Part shown: piece after piece, positions 42,087-49,753 of the stretch | Layout: every line of letters starts with the position of its first letter | Position numbering within the stretch: position 1 is the first letter of the stretch | Source: Duganella sp. CF458 | Lineage (GTDB): Bacteria; Pseudomonadota; Gammaproteobacteria; Burkholderiales; Burkholderiaceae_D | Reading direction: 5' to 3' | Length of the DNA: 64,000 nucleotides | Assembly: GCF_900113115.1 (NCBI RefSeq) | Contig: NZ_FOOF01000012.1 | Span: 62,001 to 126,000 of the forward strand | Program-made: the position numbers and the translations under genes | The notes under the pieces: model-generated | Seen by the model: only the letters and a program-made list of their open reading frames with translations | Databases searched by the model: none | What the model was told of the DNA's origin: nothing

Positions 42087-42722
42087 TCAGACCGGCGCAG
42101 CGCGGCCAGAACGCTCACGGGCGCGCGAGTTGGACAAGTAGATATTGTCCTTGGCCAGCGCGCGCCTGGCGCTGACGGCGTCGGCCCATTCGCGCGTGGT
42201 CGTCACGGCCGCGAAGTTGGAATGGAACACGACGCTGAAGATGCGGTGGATCTCTTCCGCCGTCGCGCTACCGGCTGCGTTCTCATAGGGCAGCGAGCCG
42301 GTGGCGTCGGACAGGTACTCCACCGCCAGCCCCATATGCGCCGCCTCGATGATGGTCGAGGCGTTGCAGTTGTGCGTCATGTAGCCGGCAATCGTCAGCG
42401 TGTCGATCTCATTGTCAGCCAGCCATTGCGCCAGGACTGTACCGGCGAAGCTGCTGGCCAGCTTCTTGTTGATGACAAGGTCGGCGCCCAGTGCCGCGAT
42501 TTCCGGATGCAGCTGCCAGCCGTCGGATCCCACCGCAAAAATCGGCGCGCCGGCAGGCACGTCGTGCTGCACCACCACCACCGGCACGCCGCTTTCGCGC
42601 GCCACCTTCATGGCCTGGACAATATTGGGCAGCGATTGCTGTACCGGTGGGTATTCGATCGGCATCTTGCCGGTGAAGTATTCGTTTTGAACGTCGATCA
42701 CGATCAGGGCGCGGCGTGGCAT
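42087..42722 (-). CDS. Isochorismatase-family cysteine hydrolase
   Basis: A 211-residue alpha/beta hydrolase with the Asp-Lys-Cys triad of this family: Asp in LIVIDVQNEYF, Lys in LVINKKLASSF and the nucleophilic Cys in IAGYMTHNCNAST. Substrates in the family include nicotinamide, ureas and isochorismate; this form is nearest to the general hydrolases often called YcaC- or nicotinamidase-related. No pathway neighbours suggest isochorismate. GGAGGAAACACC gives a strong ribosome site. It is divergent from the GlxA-type regulator 80 bases away, a common pairing in which the regulator controls the hydrolase. Confidence 0.88.
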   Translation of the reverse strand: MPRRALIVIDVQNEYFTGKMPIEYPPVQQSLPNIVQAMKVARESGVPVVVVQHDVPAGAPIFAVGSDGWQLHPEIAALGADLVINKKLASSFAGTVLAQWLADNEIDTLTIAGYMTHNCNASTIIEAAHMGLAVEYLSDATGSLPYENAAGSATAEEIHRIFSVVFHSNFAAVTTTREWADAVSARRALAKDNIYLSNSRARERSGRAAPV

Positions 42723-42802
42723 GGTGTTTCCTCCATTTGGGTTGTTGATGGAAGAGATTCTGGGCCCAGGGACAAATTTGCAAAAGTGGCCCGGGAGACA
42801 AT

Positions 42803-43762
42803 ATGCGATATAATCGGGCCATGCGTAAAAAAGTGGCCATTATCGCTTTCGACGGCATTACGCCGTTCCACCTGTCCGTGCCTTGCCTGGTTTTCGGCGG
42901 GCCGCACGCCGAGCATTTGTACGACGTGACGGTGTGCGCAGCCGAGAAGGGCCCGATGCGCACGACCGCCGGATTCGACATCGCAAACACCAGGAGCCTG
43001 CGTGCCCTGGACGGGGCGGACATCGTGATCATGCCGACCTGGCATGACGACTGCCGTCCTTCGCCGCCGGCATTGCTGCAGGCGCTACGGCGTGCCCACG
43101 CGCGGGGTTCGACCATTGTCGGCTTGTGCCTGGGCGCCTTCCCAGTGGCCGAAGCAGGCCTGCTTGACGGCCGGACCGTCACCACGCACTGGGCGTTTGC
43201 CGGCCGGTTGGCGGAGCGCTGCCCGCAAGTGAAGGTCGATGAGGAAGTCTTGTATGTGGACGAGGGGGATGTGCTGACGTCGGCCGGTGCCGCTGCGAGC
43301 CTGGATTGCTCGCTCTACCTGCTGCGCAAGCTGCAGGGCGCGGACTACGCGAACATGGTGGCGCGCCGCTTGTTGGTGGCGCCACATCGCGAGGGCGGGC
43401 AGGCCCAGTTCATCGATCGCCCGCTCCCGGTGACTGCCAGCGATAGCCGCCTGGCGCAAGTGCTGGAATGGGTGCAGCATCGCCTCGCGGAAGAGCATAG
43501 CCTGGATGCACTGGCGGAACGCGCCGCCATGAGCCGCCGCAATTTCACCCGCCACTTCCGCCAGGCCACCGGCACCTCGTTCAAGCAATGGTTGCTGAAC
43601 CAGCGCCTGGCGCATGCCCAACGCATGCTCGAGACCAGCGATGCTTCCATCGAAGCCGTGGCGCAGGCGGCCGGCTTTGGCAGCGCGCTGTCGTTAAGGC
43701 TGCACTTCCGCGCCGCCTTCCAGAGCTCGCCTTCTGCCTACCGCAAGCTATTTGACGCCTGA
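42803..43762 (+). CDS. GlxA-type AraC-family transcriptional regulator
   Basis: A 319-residue regulator with an N-terminal DJ-1/PfpI-like domain (residues about 8-190, with VGLCLGAFPVAEAG containing the nucleophile-elbow Cys, and TSAGAAASLDCSLY) and a C-terminal AraC helix-turn-helix pair (LAERAAMSRRNFTRHFRQA; FGSALSLRLHFRAAF). The ATG at 42803 has GGGAG five bases upstream; a second ATG at 42821 is possible. A TATAAT at 42809-42814 lies within the coding start and is probably chance. Likely controls the divergent hydrolase. Its 3' end overlaps napC by 15 bases, tail to tail. Confidence 0.9.
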   Translation: MRYNRAMRKKVAIIAFDGITPFHLSVPCLVFGGPHAEHLYDVTVCAAEKGPMRTTAGFDIANTRSLRALDGADIVIMPTWHDDCRPSPPALLQALRRAHARGSTIVGLCLGAFPVAEAGLLDGRTVTTHWAFAGRLAERCPQVKVDEEVLYVDEGDVLTSAGAAASLDCSLYLLRKLQGADYANMVARRLLVAPHREGGQAQFIDRPLPVTASDSRLAQVLEWVQHRLAEEHSLDALAERAAMSRRNFTRHFRQATGTSFKQWLLNQRLAHAQRMLETSDASIEAVAQAAGFGSALSLRLHFRAAFQSSPSAYRKLFDA

Positions 43763-44329
43763 CATGTCCGGCAGGGTGTGCGCGATGCCCTTGTGGCAGT
43801 CGATGCAGGTCTTTTCGCCGCTGGCCAGCTGGGTCGAATGGGCATCCACCGCGCGTTTGCTCTGGCGGGTGAAGTCCATCGAATCGAACTGGTGGCAATT
43901 GCGGCATTCGAGCGAGTTGTTGGCCTTCATGCGCCGCCACTCATTGCCGGCAAGCTGGAGCCGGTGCGCCTCGAACTTCTCGCGGGTGTCGATGGTGCCG
44001 AACACCTTGCCCCATACTTCCTTGGAGGCCTGCATCTTGCGGGCGATCTTGCTGGTCCACTCATGCGGAACGTGGCAATCGGAGCACTTGGCGCGCACGC
44101 CGGTGCGGTTGGAGAAGTGGATGGTGCGCTGCAGCTCCGGATAGACGTTGTCTCGCATCTCATGGCAACCGGTACAGAACTTCTCGGTATTGGTGGCTTC
44201 CATGGCGGTGTTGAAACCGCCCCAGAACACCACGCCGGCAACGAAGGATCCGATCACCAGGAAGCCCAGGCTAAGGTGCAAGCTGGGGCGGCGCAGGACG
44301 TTCCAGTAATTTCTGATCAACCTGAACAT
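43748..44329 (-). CDS. napC: Tetraheme cytochrome c, NapC/NirT family
   Basis: A membrane-anchored quinol dehydrogenase passing electrons from quinol to NapB/NapA. 193 residues: one N-terminal membrane helix (LSLGFLVIGSFVAGVVFWGG) and a periplasmic domain with four heme motifs CTGCH, CSDCH, CRNCH and CIDCH. Length fits NapC (about 200). It is the last gene of napEDABC, nine bases after napB; AGGAGGCGCC supplies the ribosome site. The heme attachment enzymes are encoded in the same transcription unit upstream. Confidence 0.96.
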   Translation of the reverse strand: MFRLIRNYWNVLRRPSLHLSLGFLVIGSFVAGVVFWGGFNTAMEATNTEKFCTGCHEMRDNVYPELQRTIHFSNRTGVRAKCSDCHVPHEWTSKIARKMQASKEVWGKVFGTIDTREKFEAHRLQLAGNEWRRMKANNSLECRNCHQFDSMDFTRQSKRAVDAHSTQLASGEKTCIDCHKGIAHTLPDMSGVK

Positions 44330-44338
44330 GGCGCCTCC

Positions 44339-44815
44339 TTATTTGTGCTTGGCCGGCGCGCCTGGCGCGCTTGGATTCAGCATGGTGTCCACGTCCTTGA
44401 ACTGGTTGGGCACCAGCGGTTCGAGATTCGCCTGCGGCACGTGGCATTGCAGGCAGAAGTAGCGTCGTGGCGACAGTTCGGCGAGGAAGTTGCCGTCACG
44501 GTTCTGGAAATGCGTCACGCTGATCATCGGCGCCTGGCTTTCCTGGGTGCGGGTACGGGCGTGGCACATCATGCAACGGTTCGCGCTCTTGTCGGTCTGG
44601 TAGCCCTCGATCTTGTGCGGGATCACCGGCGGCTGCATGGAGTAGTTACGTACGCGGCGGATGTCGCTGTTGTCCGGATTGACCATCGGCGCCGGCTTGG
44701 TGGTCTCCGCCAGAGGCGTCGGCCCGCGCATATTATCGAGCGCACGCGGCGCCGGTACCTGGGCCAGCAGCGACAGCGGCAGAAGGAGAGCGAGAAGGAA
44801 TGCAAATTTTTTCAT
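44339..44815 (-). CDS. napB: Diheme cytochrome c, periplasmic nitrate reductase small subunit
   Basis: Electron-transfer subunit of NapAB in the periplasm. 158 residues from the ATG at 44815, which has AGGAG at the right distance; the ATG six bases earlier is too close to it. Signal peptide MKKFAFLLALLLPLSLLA. Two heme motifs: NRCMMCHART and YFCLQCHVPQ. VRNYSMQPPVIPH and ISVTHFQNRDGN, with axial-ligand His candidates, are typical NapB segments. It lies 11 bases after napA. Confidence 0.95.
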   Translation of the reverse strand: MKKFAFLLALLLPLSLLAQVPAPRALDNMRGPTPLAETTKPAPMVNPDNSDIRRVRNYSMQPPVIPHKIEGYQTDKSANRCMMCHARTRTQESQAPMISVTHFQNRDGNFLAELSPRRYFCLQCHVPQANLEPLVPNQFKDVDTMLNPSAPGAPAKHK

Positions 44816-44826
44816 GGCCATGGCTC

Positions 44827-47322
44827 CTAGACCTTGCGGATGCTGACTGCACACTTCTTGTAGTCAGTCTGCAGTGAGATTGGGCAGGTAGCGTCCAGCG
44901 TCACCTTGTTAACCAGCTGGCTGGCGTCGAAGAAGGGGATGAACACCAGTCCGCGCGGCGGCCGGTTGCGGCCGCGAGTTTCGACGCGCGTCTGTATCAT
45001 GCCGCGCCGCGACTTGACCTCGATCAGGTCACCGCGCCGGGCGCCAAGTGCCTTGGCGTCTTCAGGGTGCATGAAGCAGACTGCATTCGGTACTGCGCGG
45101 TACAGCTCCGGCACACGGCGCGTCATGGTGCCGGTGTGCCAGTGCTCCAGCATGCGGCCGGTGGATAACCAGAACGGGTATTCCTTATCCGGCGATTCGG
45201 CGGGCTTCTCGTAAGGCAGCGCGAATATCACCGCCTTGCCGTCCGGGTGGCCATAGAAGCGCACATCTTCGCCCTTCCTGACGTAGGGGTCGAGCCCTTC
45301 GCGATAGCGCCAGCGGGTCTCCTTGCCGTCGACCACCGGCCAACGCAGTCCGCGCGCCTGGTGGTAGGAGTCGAACGGTGCCAGGTCGTGGCCATGCCCG
45401 CGGCCAAAGCTAGCGTATTCCTCGAACAGGCCCTTCTGCGGATAGAAGCCGAAGGCCTTGGCTTCATCGTTCTGGTAGCCGGCCTCGATCTGAGAAACTG
45501 GGAACTTGTCGACCTGGCCGTTGCGGTACAGGACATCGAACAACGTCTTGCCTTTGTAGGCGGGCATGGCGGCCAACAGTGGCGCCGGCCACACTTCTTC
45601 CATCTTGAAGCGCTTCGAGAATTCCATGAGCTGCCACAGGTCGGAGCGTGCATCGCCCGGTGCGCTCACCAACTGGTGCCAGAATTGGGTGCGGCGTTCC
45701 GCGTTACCGTAAGCGCCTTCCTTTTCCACCCACATGGCGGTTGGCAGGATCACGTCGGCCGCGGTGGTGCTGGCGGTCGGGTAGGGGTCGGAGACCACGA
45801 CAAACGTGTCCGGATTGCGCCAGCCGGGCAAGATCTCGCCCATCACGTTCGGTCCTGCCTGCATATTGTTGTTGCACATGACCCAATAGGCATTCAGCTT
45901 GCCGTCCTTGAGCATGCGGCTTTGCAGCACCGCATGGAAGCCTGGCTTGTCGGGGATGGTCCCGGGCGGCAGCTTCCAGATCTTTTCGGCGATCTCGCGG
46001 TGCTTGGGATTCGTGACCAGCATATCGGCCGGCAAGCGATGCGAGAAGGTGCCGACTTCGCGTGCGGTACCGCAGGCGGAAGGCTGGCCGGTCAGCGAGA
46101 ACGGGCTGTTGCCTGGCGAGGAGATCTTGCCTGTCAGCAGATGGATGTTGTACAGCAGGTTGCTGCACCAGGTGCCCCGCGTATGCTGGTTGAAGCCCAT
46201 GGTGAAGAACGAGGTCACTTTGGTTTTCGGATCGGCATACAGTTCGGCCAGCCGTTCCAGGCGGTCGCGCGAAACGCCGCTCAGTTTCGAGACGGATTCG
46301 ACATCATAGGCGCTGACGAACTTCGCGAATTCTTCGAACGTGCTTGGCTTGCCGCCGCCGACGTCGCCGGCATTGGCGGCGGCCTTTTGCAGCGGATGAT
46401 CCGGGCGCAGGCCGTAGCCTATGTCTTTGTTGCCCATCACGAAGCGGGTGTGCTTGTTGACGAAGTCCTTGTGCACGCGGTTGTTCTTGATGATGTAATT
46501 GGCAATGTAGTTCAGGATTGCCAGGTCGGTCTGCGGCGTGAAGACAATCGGCTGGTCGGCCAACTCGAAGCTGCGGTGCTCGTAGGTCGACAGCACGGCC
46601 ACTTTTACGTGCGGGTTGGACAGGCGGCGGTCAGTAATGCGGGTCCACAGGATCGGGTGCATCTCGGCCATATTGGAGCCCCACAGCACGAAGGCATCGG
46701 CCACTTCGATGTCGTCGTAGCAGCCCATCGGTTCGTCCATGCCGAATGTTCGCATGAAGCCCGCCACGGCGGACGCCATGCAGTGGCGCGCGTTCGGGTC
46801 GAGGTTATTGGTGCGAAAGCCGGCCTTCATCAGCTTGGAGGCGGCATAGCCTTCCCAGATCGTCCATTGGCCGGAACCGAACATGCCGACAGCAGTCGGG
46901 CCCTTCTCGTTCAGCACCTTCTTGAACTGCTTCGCCATTTCGTCGAAAGCGGCATTCCACGACACCGGCTGGAATTCGCCGTCTTTCGCGTATTTCCCGT
47001 TCTTCATGCGCATCAGGGGCTGGGTCAGGCGGTCGGCTCCGTACATAATCTTCGACAGGAAGTAGCCCTTGACGCAGTTGACGCCGCGATTGACTTCGGC
47101 GTTGATGTCGCCATGCGTCGCGACCACGCGCCCATCCTTGACGCCGACGTTGACTCCGCAGCCCACGCCGCAGAAGCGGCAGGGCGCCTTGCTCCATTTG
47201 AGCTGGGTCTTGGCTGCATCGGTGACGACATTGGAGGCGGCGGCCGGTAGCTGGATGCCGGCGGTGGCGGCTGCCGTCATCGCGGCAGTCTGTGTGATGA
47301 AATCACGGCGAGTTTGTTTCAT
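44827..47322 (-). CDS. napA: Periplasmic nitrate reductase catalytic subunit
   Basis: Reduces nitrate to nitrite in the periplasm with a bis-MGD molybdenum centre and one 4Fe-4S cluster. 831 residues, the standard length. The Tat signal MKQTRRDFITQTAAM is clear. The cluster ligands are CRFCGVGCGV and the Cys in NRGVNCVKG; the Mo-ligand Cys is in ARHCMASAV. The C-terminal KVTLDATCPISLQTDYKKCA is typical. The ATG overlaps napD by four bases, so the chaperone and enzyme are translationally coupled. Confidence 0.97.
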   Translation of the reverse strand: MKQTRRDFITQTAAMTAAATAGIQLPAAASNVVTDAAKTQLKWSKAPCRFCGVGCGVNVGVKDGRVVATHGDINAEVNRGVNCVKGYFLSKIMYGADRLTQPLMRMKNGKYAKDGEFQPVSWNAAFDEMAKQFKKVLNEKGPTAVGMFGSGQWTIWEGYAASKLMKAGFRTNNLDPNARHCMASAVAGFMRTFGMDEPMGCYDDIEVADAFVLWGSNMAEMHPILWTRITDRRLSNPHVKVAVLSTYEHRSFELADQPIVFTPQTDLAILNYIANYIIKNNRVHKDFVNKHTRFVMGNKDIGYGLRPDHPLQKAAANAGDVGGGKPSTFEEFAKFVSAYDVESVSKLSGVSRDRLERLAELYADPKTKVTSFFTMGFNQHTRGTWCSNLLYNIHLLTGKISSPGNSPFSLTGQPSACGTAREVGTFSHRLPADMLVTNPKHREIAEKIWKLPPGTIPDKPGFHAVLQSRMLKDGKLNAYWVMCNNNMQAGPNVMGEILPGWRNPDTFVVVSDPYPTASTTAADVILPTAMWVEKEGAYGNAERRTQFWHQLVSAPGDARSDLWQLMEFSKRFKMEEVWPAPLLAAMPAYKGKTLFDVLYRNGQVDKFPVSQIEAGYQNDEAKAFGFYPQKGLFEEYASFGRGHGHDLAPFDSYHQARGLRWPVVDGKETRWRYREGLDPYVRKGEDVRFYGHPDGKAVIFALPYEKPAESPDKEYPFWLSTGRMLEHWHTGTMTRRVPELYRAVPNAVCFMHPEDAKALGARRGDLIEVKSRRGMIQTRVETRGRNRPPRGLVFIPFFDASQLVNKVTLDATCPISLQTDYKKCAVSIRKV

Positions 47323-47588
47323 TGTATTTCCTCGTCCATTGAGTTGGCCGGTTCGGCATGCTGGTAAACCAGGGCGACATTGAGGACGCCGGGCAGGGCC
47401 CGGATGGCGTCCATCGCGTCGAGTGTGCGGGGCGCGCTTTCCGCTTCGACGGTGACGATCAGTCGACCGTCCGCTTCAGCGGCGTGCACGATGCAGCGGG
47501 GCAGGATGGCAAGCTGGCCGCGCACCTCCGCAACTTGTGCGGGAGTGACGTGGACGATGATGCCGGCGATGTGGATTTCTGTAGCCAT
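47319..47588 (-). CDS. napD: NapD chaperone
   Basis: Cytoplasmic chaperone that binds the Tat signal of NapA. 89 residues from the ATG at 47588; an overlapping GTG at 47594 in the same frame is an alternative. The ferredoxin-like fold pattern is visible: HIAGIIVHVTPAQVAEVRGQ, GRLIVTVEAES and LDAMDAIRALPGVLNVALVY. It lies between napE and napA, overlapping napA by four bases. Confidence 0.93.
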   Translation of the reverse strand: MATEIHIAGIIVHVTPAQVAEVRGQLAILPRCIVHAAEADGRLIVTVEAESAPRTLDAMDAIRALPGVLNVALVYQHAEPANSMDEEIQ

Positions 47589-47590
47589 GG

Positions 47591-47764
47591 TCACGCGCCT
47601 GGCAGGTGGCCGGTCAGCATCTGGTACATCCAGACGATGAAGCCGTAGCCGCCTACGGTTGCTACCGCGAGGATCGGGGCAAGGACCACCGTCATGAACA
47701 GGAAGACCTTCAATTCTTGCGCCTTGGTGGCGACTGGTTCTTTGTTTTCCATTTTGTTCACCAT
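47591..47764 (-). CDS. napE: NapE small membrane protein
   Basis: A 57-residue protein read by direct translation of the minus strand from the ATG at 47764: MVNKMENKEPVATKAQELKV followed by one long hydrophobic helix (VFLFMTVVLAPILAVATVGG) and ending HLPGA. This matches the single-helix NapE family, whose role in nitrate reduction is unclear. A second ATG at 47752 would give 53 residues. Its TGA lies two bases before the napD ATG. No strong ribosome site is visible for either start. Confidence 0.85.
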   Translation of the reverse strand: MVNKMENKEPVATKAQELKVFLFMTVVLAPILAVATVGGYGFIVWMYQMLTGHLPGA

Positions 47765-47824
47765 TTTACGGAGAAAGATGCTTCAAAAAATTAGCGCAGG
47801 TTAAGCGCTTTGCCTGACATGAAA

Positions 47825-48913
47825 CTATTTGGCCGCCGTGGCGCGAGGGGCCAGCTCGATCACCAATCCGCTGCTGCCCGCGCTAACCGGCGCGGCTTGC
47901 CCCTCGAGGTCTCCCTCTTGCGGCGTTGCGCTGCCGCTGGCGGAGATGCGGGCCCCTACGATCAACTGACCCGCCCCGGCAAGGCGCGTTCCCGCTGCCA
48001 GTGCGTTGCTGTCGTCCAGCACAAACTGGAGCGGCAAGTCGCCAACCGGGCGCTTGATTGCGGCCAGTGGTATCGGTGAGCCGTCGGCTGCGCGGGCGTA
48101 GATGAACAGCGTCTGGCCCGGATGCGGCGGAGTGTTGCCGGCGGCCAGGCGAATGGTGCCTGAAAGACGTGCGGGTGCCGCCTCGCCTGTCGCTGCGGGG
48201 ATACCCTGGCGCGCTCGCGCTTCGGCGATTCCCGCCTGCGTTGAGCGGGCGAACTCCGAGTCACCTGGAATCAGCGGCAGGACTGCTTGCCACTGCTTCT
48301 CTGCGCGTGCGAAGTCGCCGCGAGCGAAGGCGGCACTGCCTGAAAGGGCGAGCGCCTTCGGTTGCTGCGGGTCGATGGCGAGGGAGCGTTCGATCAGGCG
48401 TTCAGGTTCACCGTTCAAGGCGCCGTCTTGCGCCGTGGCCAGCGCGTCGGCATAGTCGGCCAGCACGCCGGCGTCCTGCGGCAAGAGCGTCGCGAGATGG
48501 CCGTAGGCTTTGGCAGCATCGGAATAGCGGTTCATCGCACTGTAGGAACGTGCCAGCATGTGCCAGCCGTCGATGTCCCCGGGTTGTGTGCGGAGTCGTT
48601 CGGCCAGGCGTTCAACCATGGCGGGAATGTCTTCTTCCGACGGGCCATGGTCGCTTGGCGTCGCCGCTGCTGCCATCAGTTCGGGCGGCATATTCAGTGT
48701 GTCGGGCCGGCCGACCTGCATGTAGATCGCGACGGCCGCCACCGGCAGCAGCACGGAGATCAGCAAGGCAAGCCGGGTTTGCGGGCGCCGGACAATCAAG
48801 TCGCCCGATGCCGGGGCCGGATCGGCGACTTCGATGCGGCGCAGCAGCGCCGGCACAATGCAAGCCAGCGCGATGGCGGACATGACCGCGATGATGGCGA
48901 TGAACATGCTCAT
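47825..48913 (-). CDS. ccmI: Cytochrome c maturation protein CcmI (TPR)
   Basis: Binds apocytochrome c and hands it to the CcmF/CcmH ligation complex. 362 residues from the ATG at 48913 (GGAGGAG upstream; ATGA overlap with ccmH). It has two N-terminal membrane helices (FIAIIAVMSAIALACIVPAL and LALLISVLLPVAAVAIYMQV) and TPR-like repeats (DGWHMLARSYSAMNRYSDAA; PKALALSGSAAFARGDFARA). The C-terminal part with GTIRLAAGNTPPHPGQTLFI is the usual CcmI extension. napE starts 60 bases downstream; no terminator is seen between them. Confidence 0.92.
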   Translation of the reverse strand: MSMFIAIIAVMSAIALACIVPALLRRIEVADPAPASGDLIVRRPQTRLALLISVLLPVAAVAIYMQVGRPDTLNMPPELMAAAATPSDHGPSEEDIPAMVERLAERLRTQPGDIDGWHMLARSYSAMNRYSDAAKAYGHLATLLPQDAGVLADYADALATAQDGALNGEPERLIERSLAIDPQQPKALALSGSAAFARGDFARAEKQWQAVLPLIPGDSEFARSTQAGIAEARARQGIPAATGEAAPARLSGTIRLAAGNTPPHPGQTLFIYARAADGSPIPLAAIKRPVGDLPLQFVLDDSNALAAGTRLAGAGQLIVGARISASGSATPQEGDLEGQAAPVSAGSSGLVIELAPRATAAK

Positions 48914-49233
48914 TGCTTGCTCCTCCAGAAGCCTCGCAGCGCCACGACACCGGCTGCGAGCAGCAGCAGGGGCCCGAACCACAGCAGGGCGGTGCTGGGG
49001 TTCAGCGGCGGTTCATATAAAACGAAGTCGCCATAGCGCTGTACCATGAAGTCCACCACTTGCTGTTCGCTGCGGCCCTGGGCCAATTGCCGCTGGATCT
49101 GGTCGCGCAGGTCGAGAGCCAGCGGGGCGTGCGAATCGGCCAGGCTCTGGTTCTGGCACACCAGGCAGCGCAGTTCACCGGCGAGCGCCATGGTACGTGC
49201 CTCCAGCGCGGTGGTGCTTGCGGTATCAGCCAT
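48910..49233 (-). CDS. ccmH: Cytochrome c maturation protein CcmH, no evident signal peptide
   Basis: Thiol-disulfide protein that reduces apocytochrome heme-binding cysteines. 107 residues with the LRCLVCQNQS active site, VDFMVQRYGDFVLYEPP and a C-terminal membrane helix (TALLWFGPLLLLAAGVVALR). CcmH normally has an N-terminal signal peptide. Here the protein starts MADTASTTALEARTMA, and an in-frame stop lies only 15 bases upstream of the ATG, so none is encoded in this frame. The C-terminal helix might insert with the N-terminus outside. The start overlaps ccmG by eight bases. Confidence 0.9.
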   Translation of the reverse strand: MADTASTTALEARTMALAGELRCLVCQNQSLADSHAPLALDLRDQIQRQLAQGRSEQQVVDFMVQRYGDFVLYEPPLNPSTALLWFGPLLLLAAGVVALRGFWRSKQ

Positions 49234-49753
49234 TGGCCAGTTCCTTCACCATGCGGGCAACGCGTTCGCGCGCTGCGGGCGCCGACAACGGGCCGATATG
49301 CTTCATGCGGATGATGCCGTGGCGGTCGATCACGAAAGTCTCCGGCACGCCGTACACGCCGAAATCAATGCCGATGCGGCCATCATGGTCGAAAGCGATC
49401 TGGCGATAGGGGTTGCCATTGTTCTGCAGCCAGCGCAGGGCGTCGTCGCGCTGGTCCTTGTAGTTCAAGCCGATCACGGGCGCGTCAACGGCGCGCGACA
49501 GGTCCATCAGGTCCTTGTGCTCGATGCGGCAGCCTTCGCACCAGGAGGCCCAGACGTTCAGTACCCACACTTTCCCTTGCATCTTGGCGGGAGAGATGGT
49601 GTCGGCAGGGTTGTCCAACATCTGCGCCGAGAACTGCGGCACGGGCTTGCCGATCAAGGGAGACGGCAGCTCGCGCGGGTTGCGCTGCAAGCCGATGCCA
49701 AGGAAGGCCAGCAGCACCGCGAACAGGCCGATGGGAAGGATGAAGCGCTTCAT
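49226..49753 (-). CDS. ccmG: Thiol:disulfide interchange protein CcmG/DsbE
   Basis: Membrane-anchored periplasmic thioredoxin that keeps heme-binding cysteines reduced. 175 residues from the ATG at 49753. An N-terminal anchor FILPIGLFAVLLAFLGIGL is followed by a thioredoxin fold with active site WASWCEGCRIEH and the cis-Pro region GVYGVPETFVID. Length is typical. Start overlaps the ccmF stop by four bases (ATGA). Confidence 0.95.
   Translation of the reverse strand: MKRFILPIGLFAVLLAFLGIGLQRNPRELPSPLIGKPVPQFSAQMLDNPADTISPAKMQGKVWVLNVWASWCEGCRIEHKDLMDLSRAVDAPVIGLNYKDQRDDALRWLQNNGNPYRQIAFDHDGRIGIDFGVYGVPETFVIDRHGIIRMKHIGPLSAPAARERVARMVKELANG

Noticed and set aside
42809..42814. Perfect TATAAT near the GlxA-type regulator start as a leaderless promoter
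   Set aside because: No -35 box at a suitable distance, and the ATG at 42803 upstream of it has a good ribosome site.
45247..47250. Long open frame (667 codons) on the plus strand opposite napA
   Set aside because: It is antisense to a clear NapA with all cofactor motifs; the translation is a low-information His/Val/Gln/Gly-rich product typical of the opposite strand of a high-GC gene.
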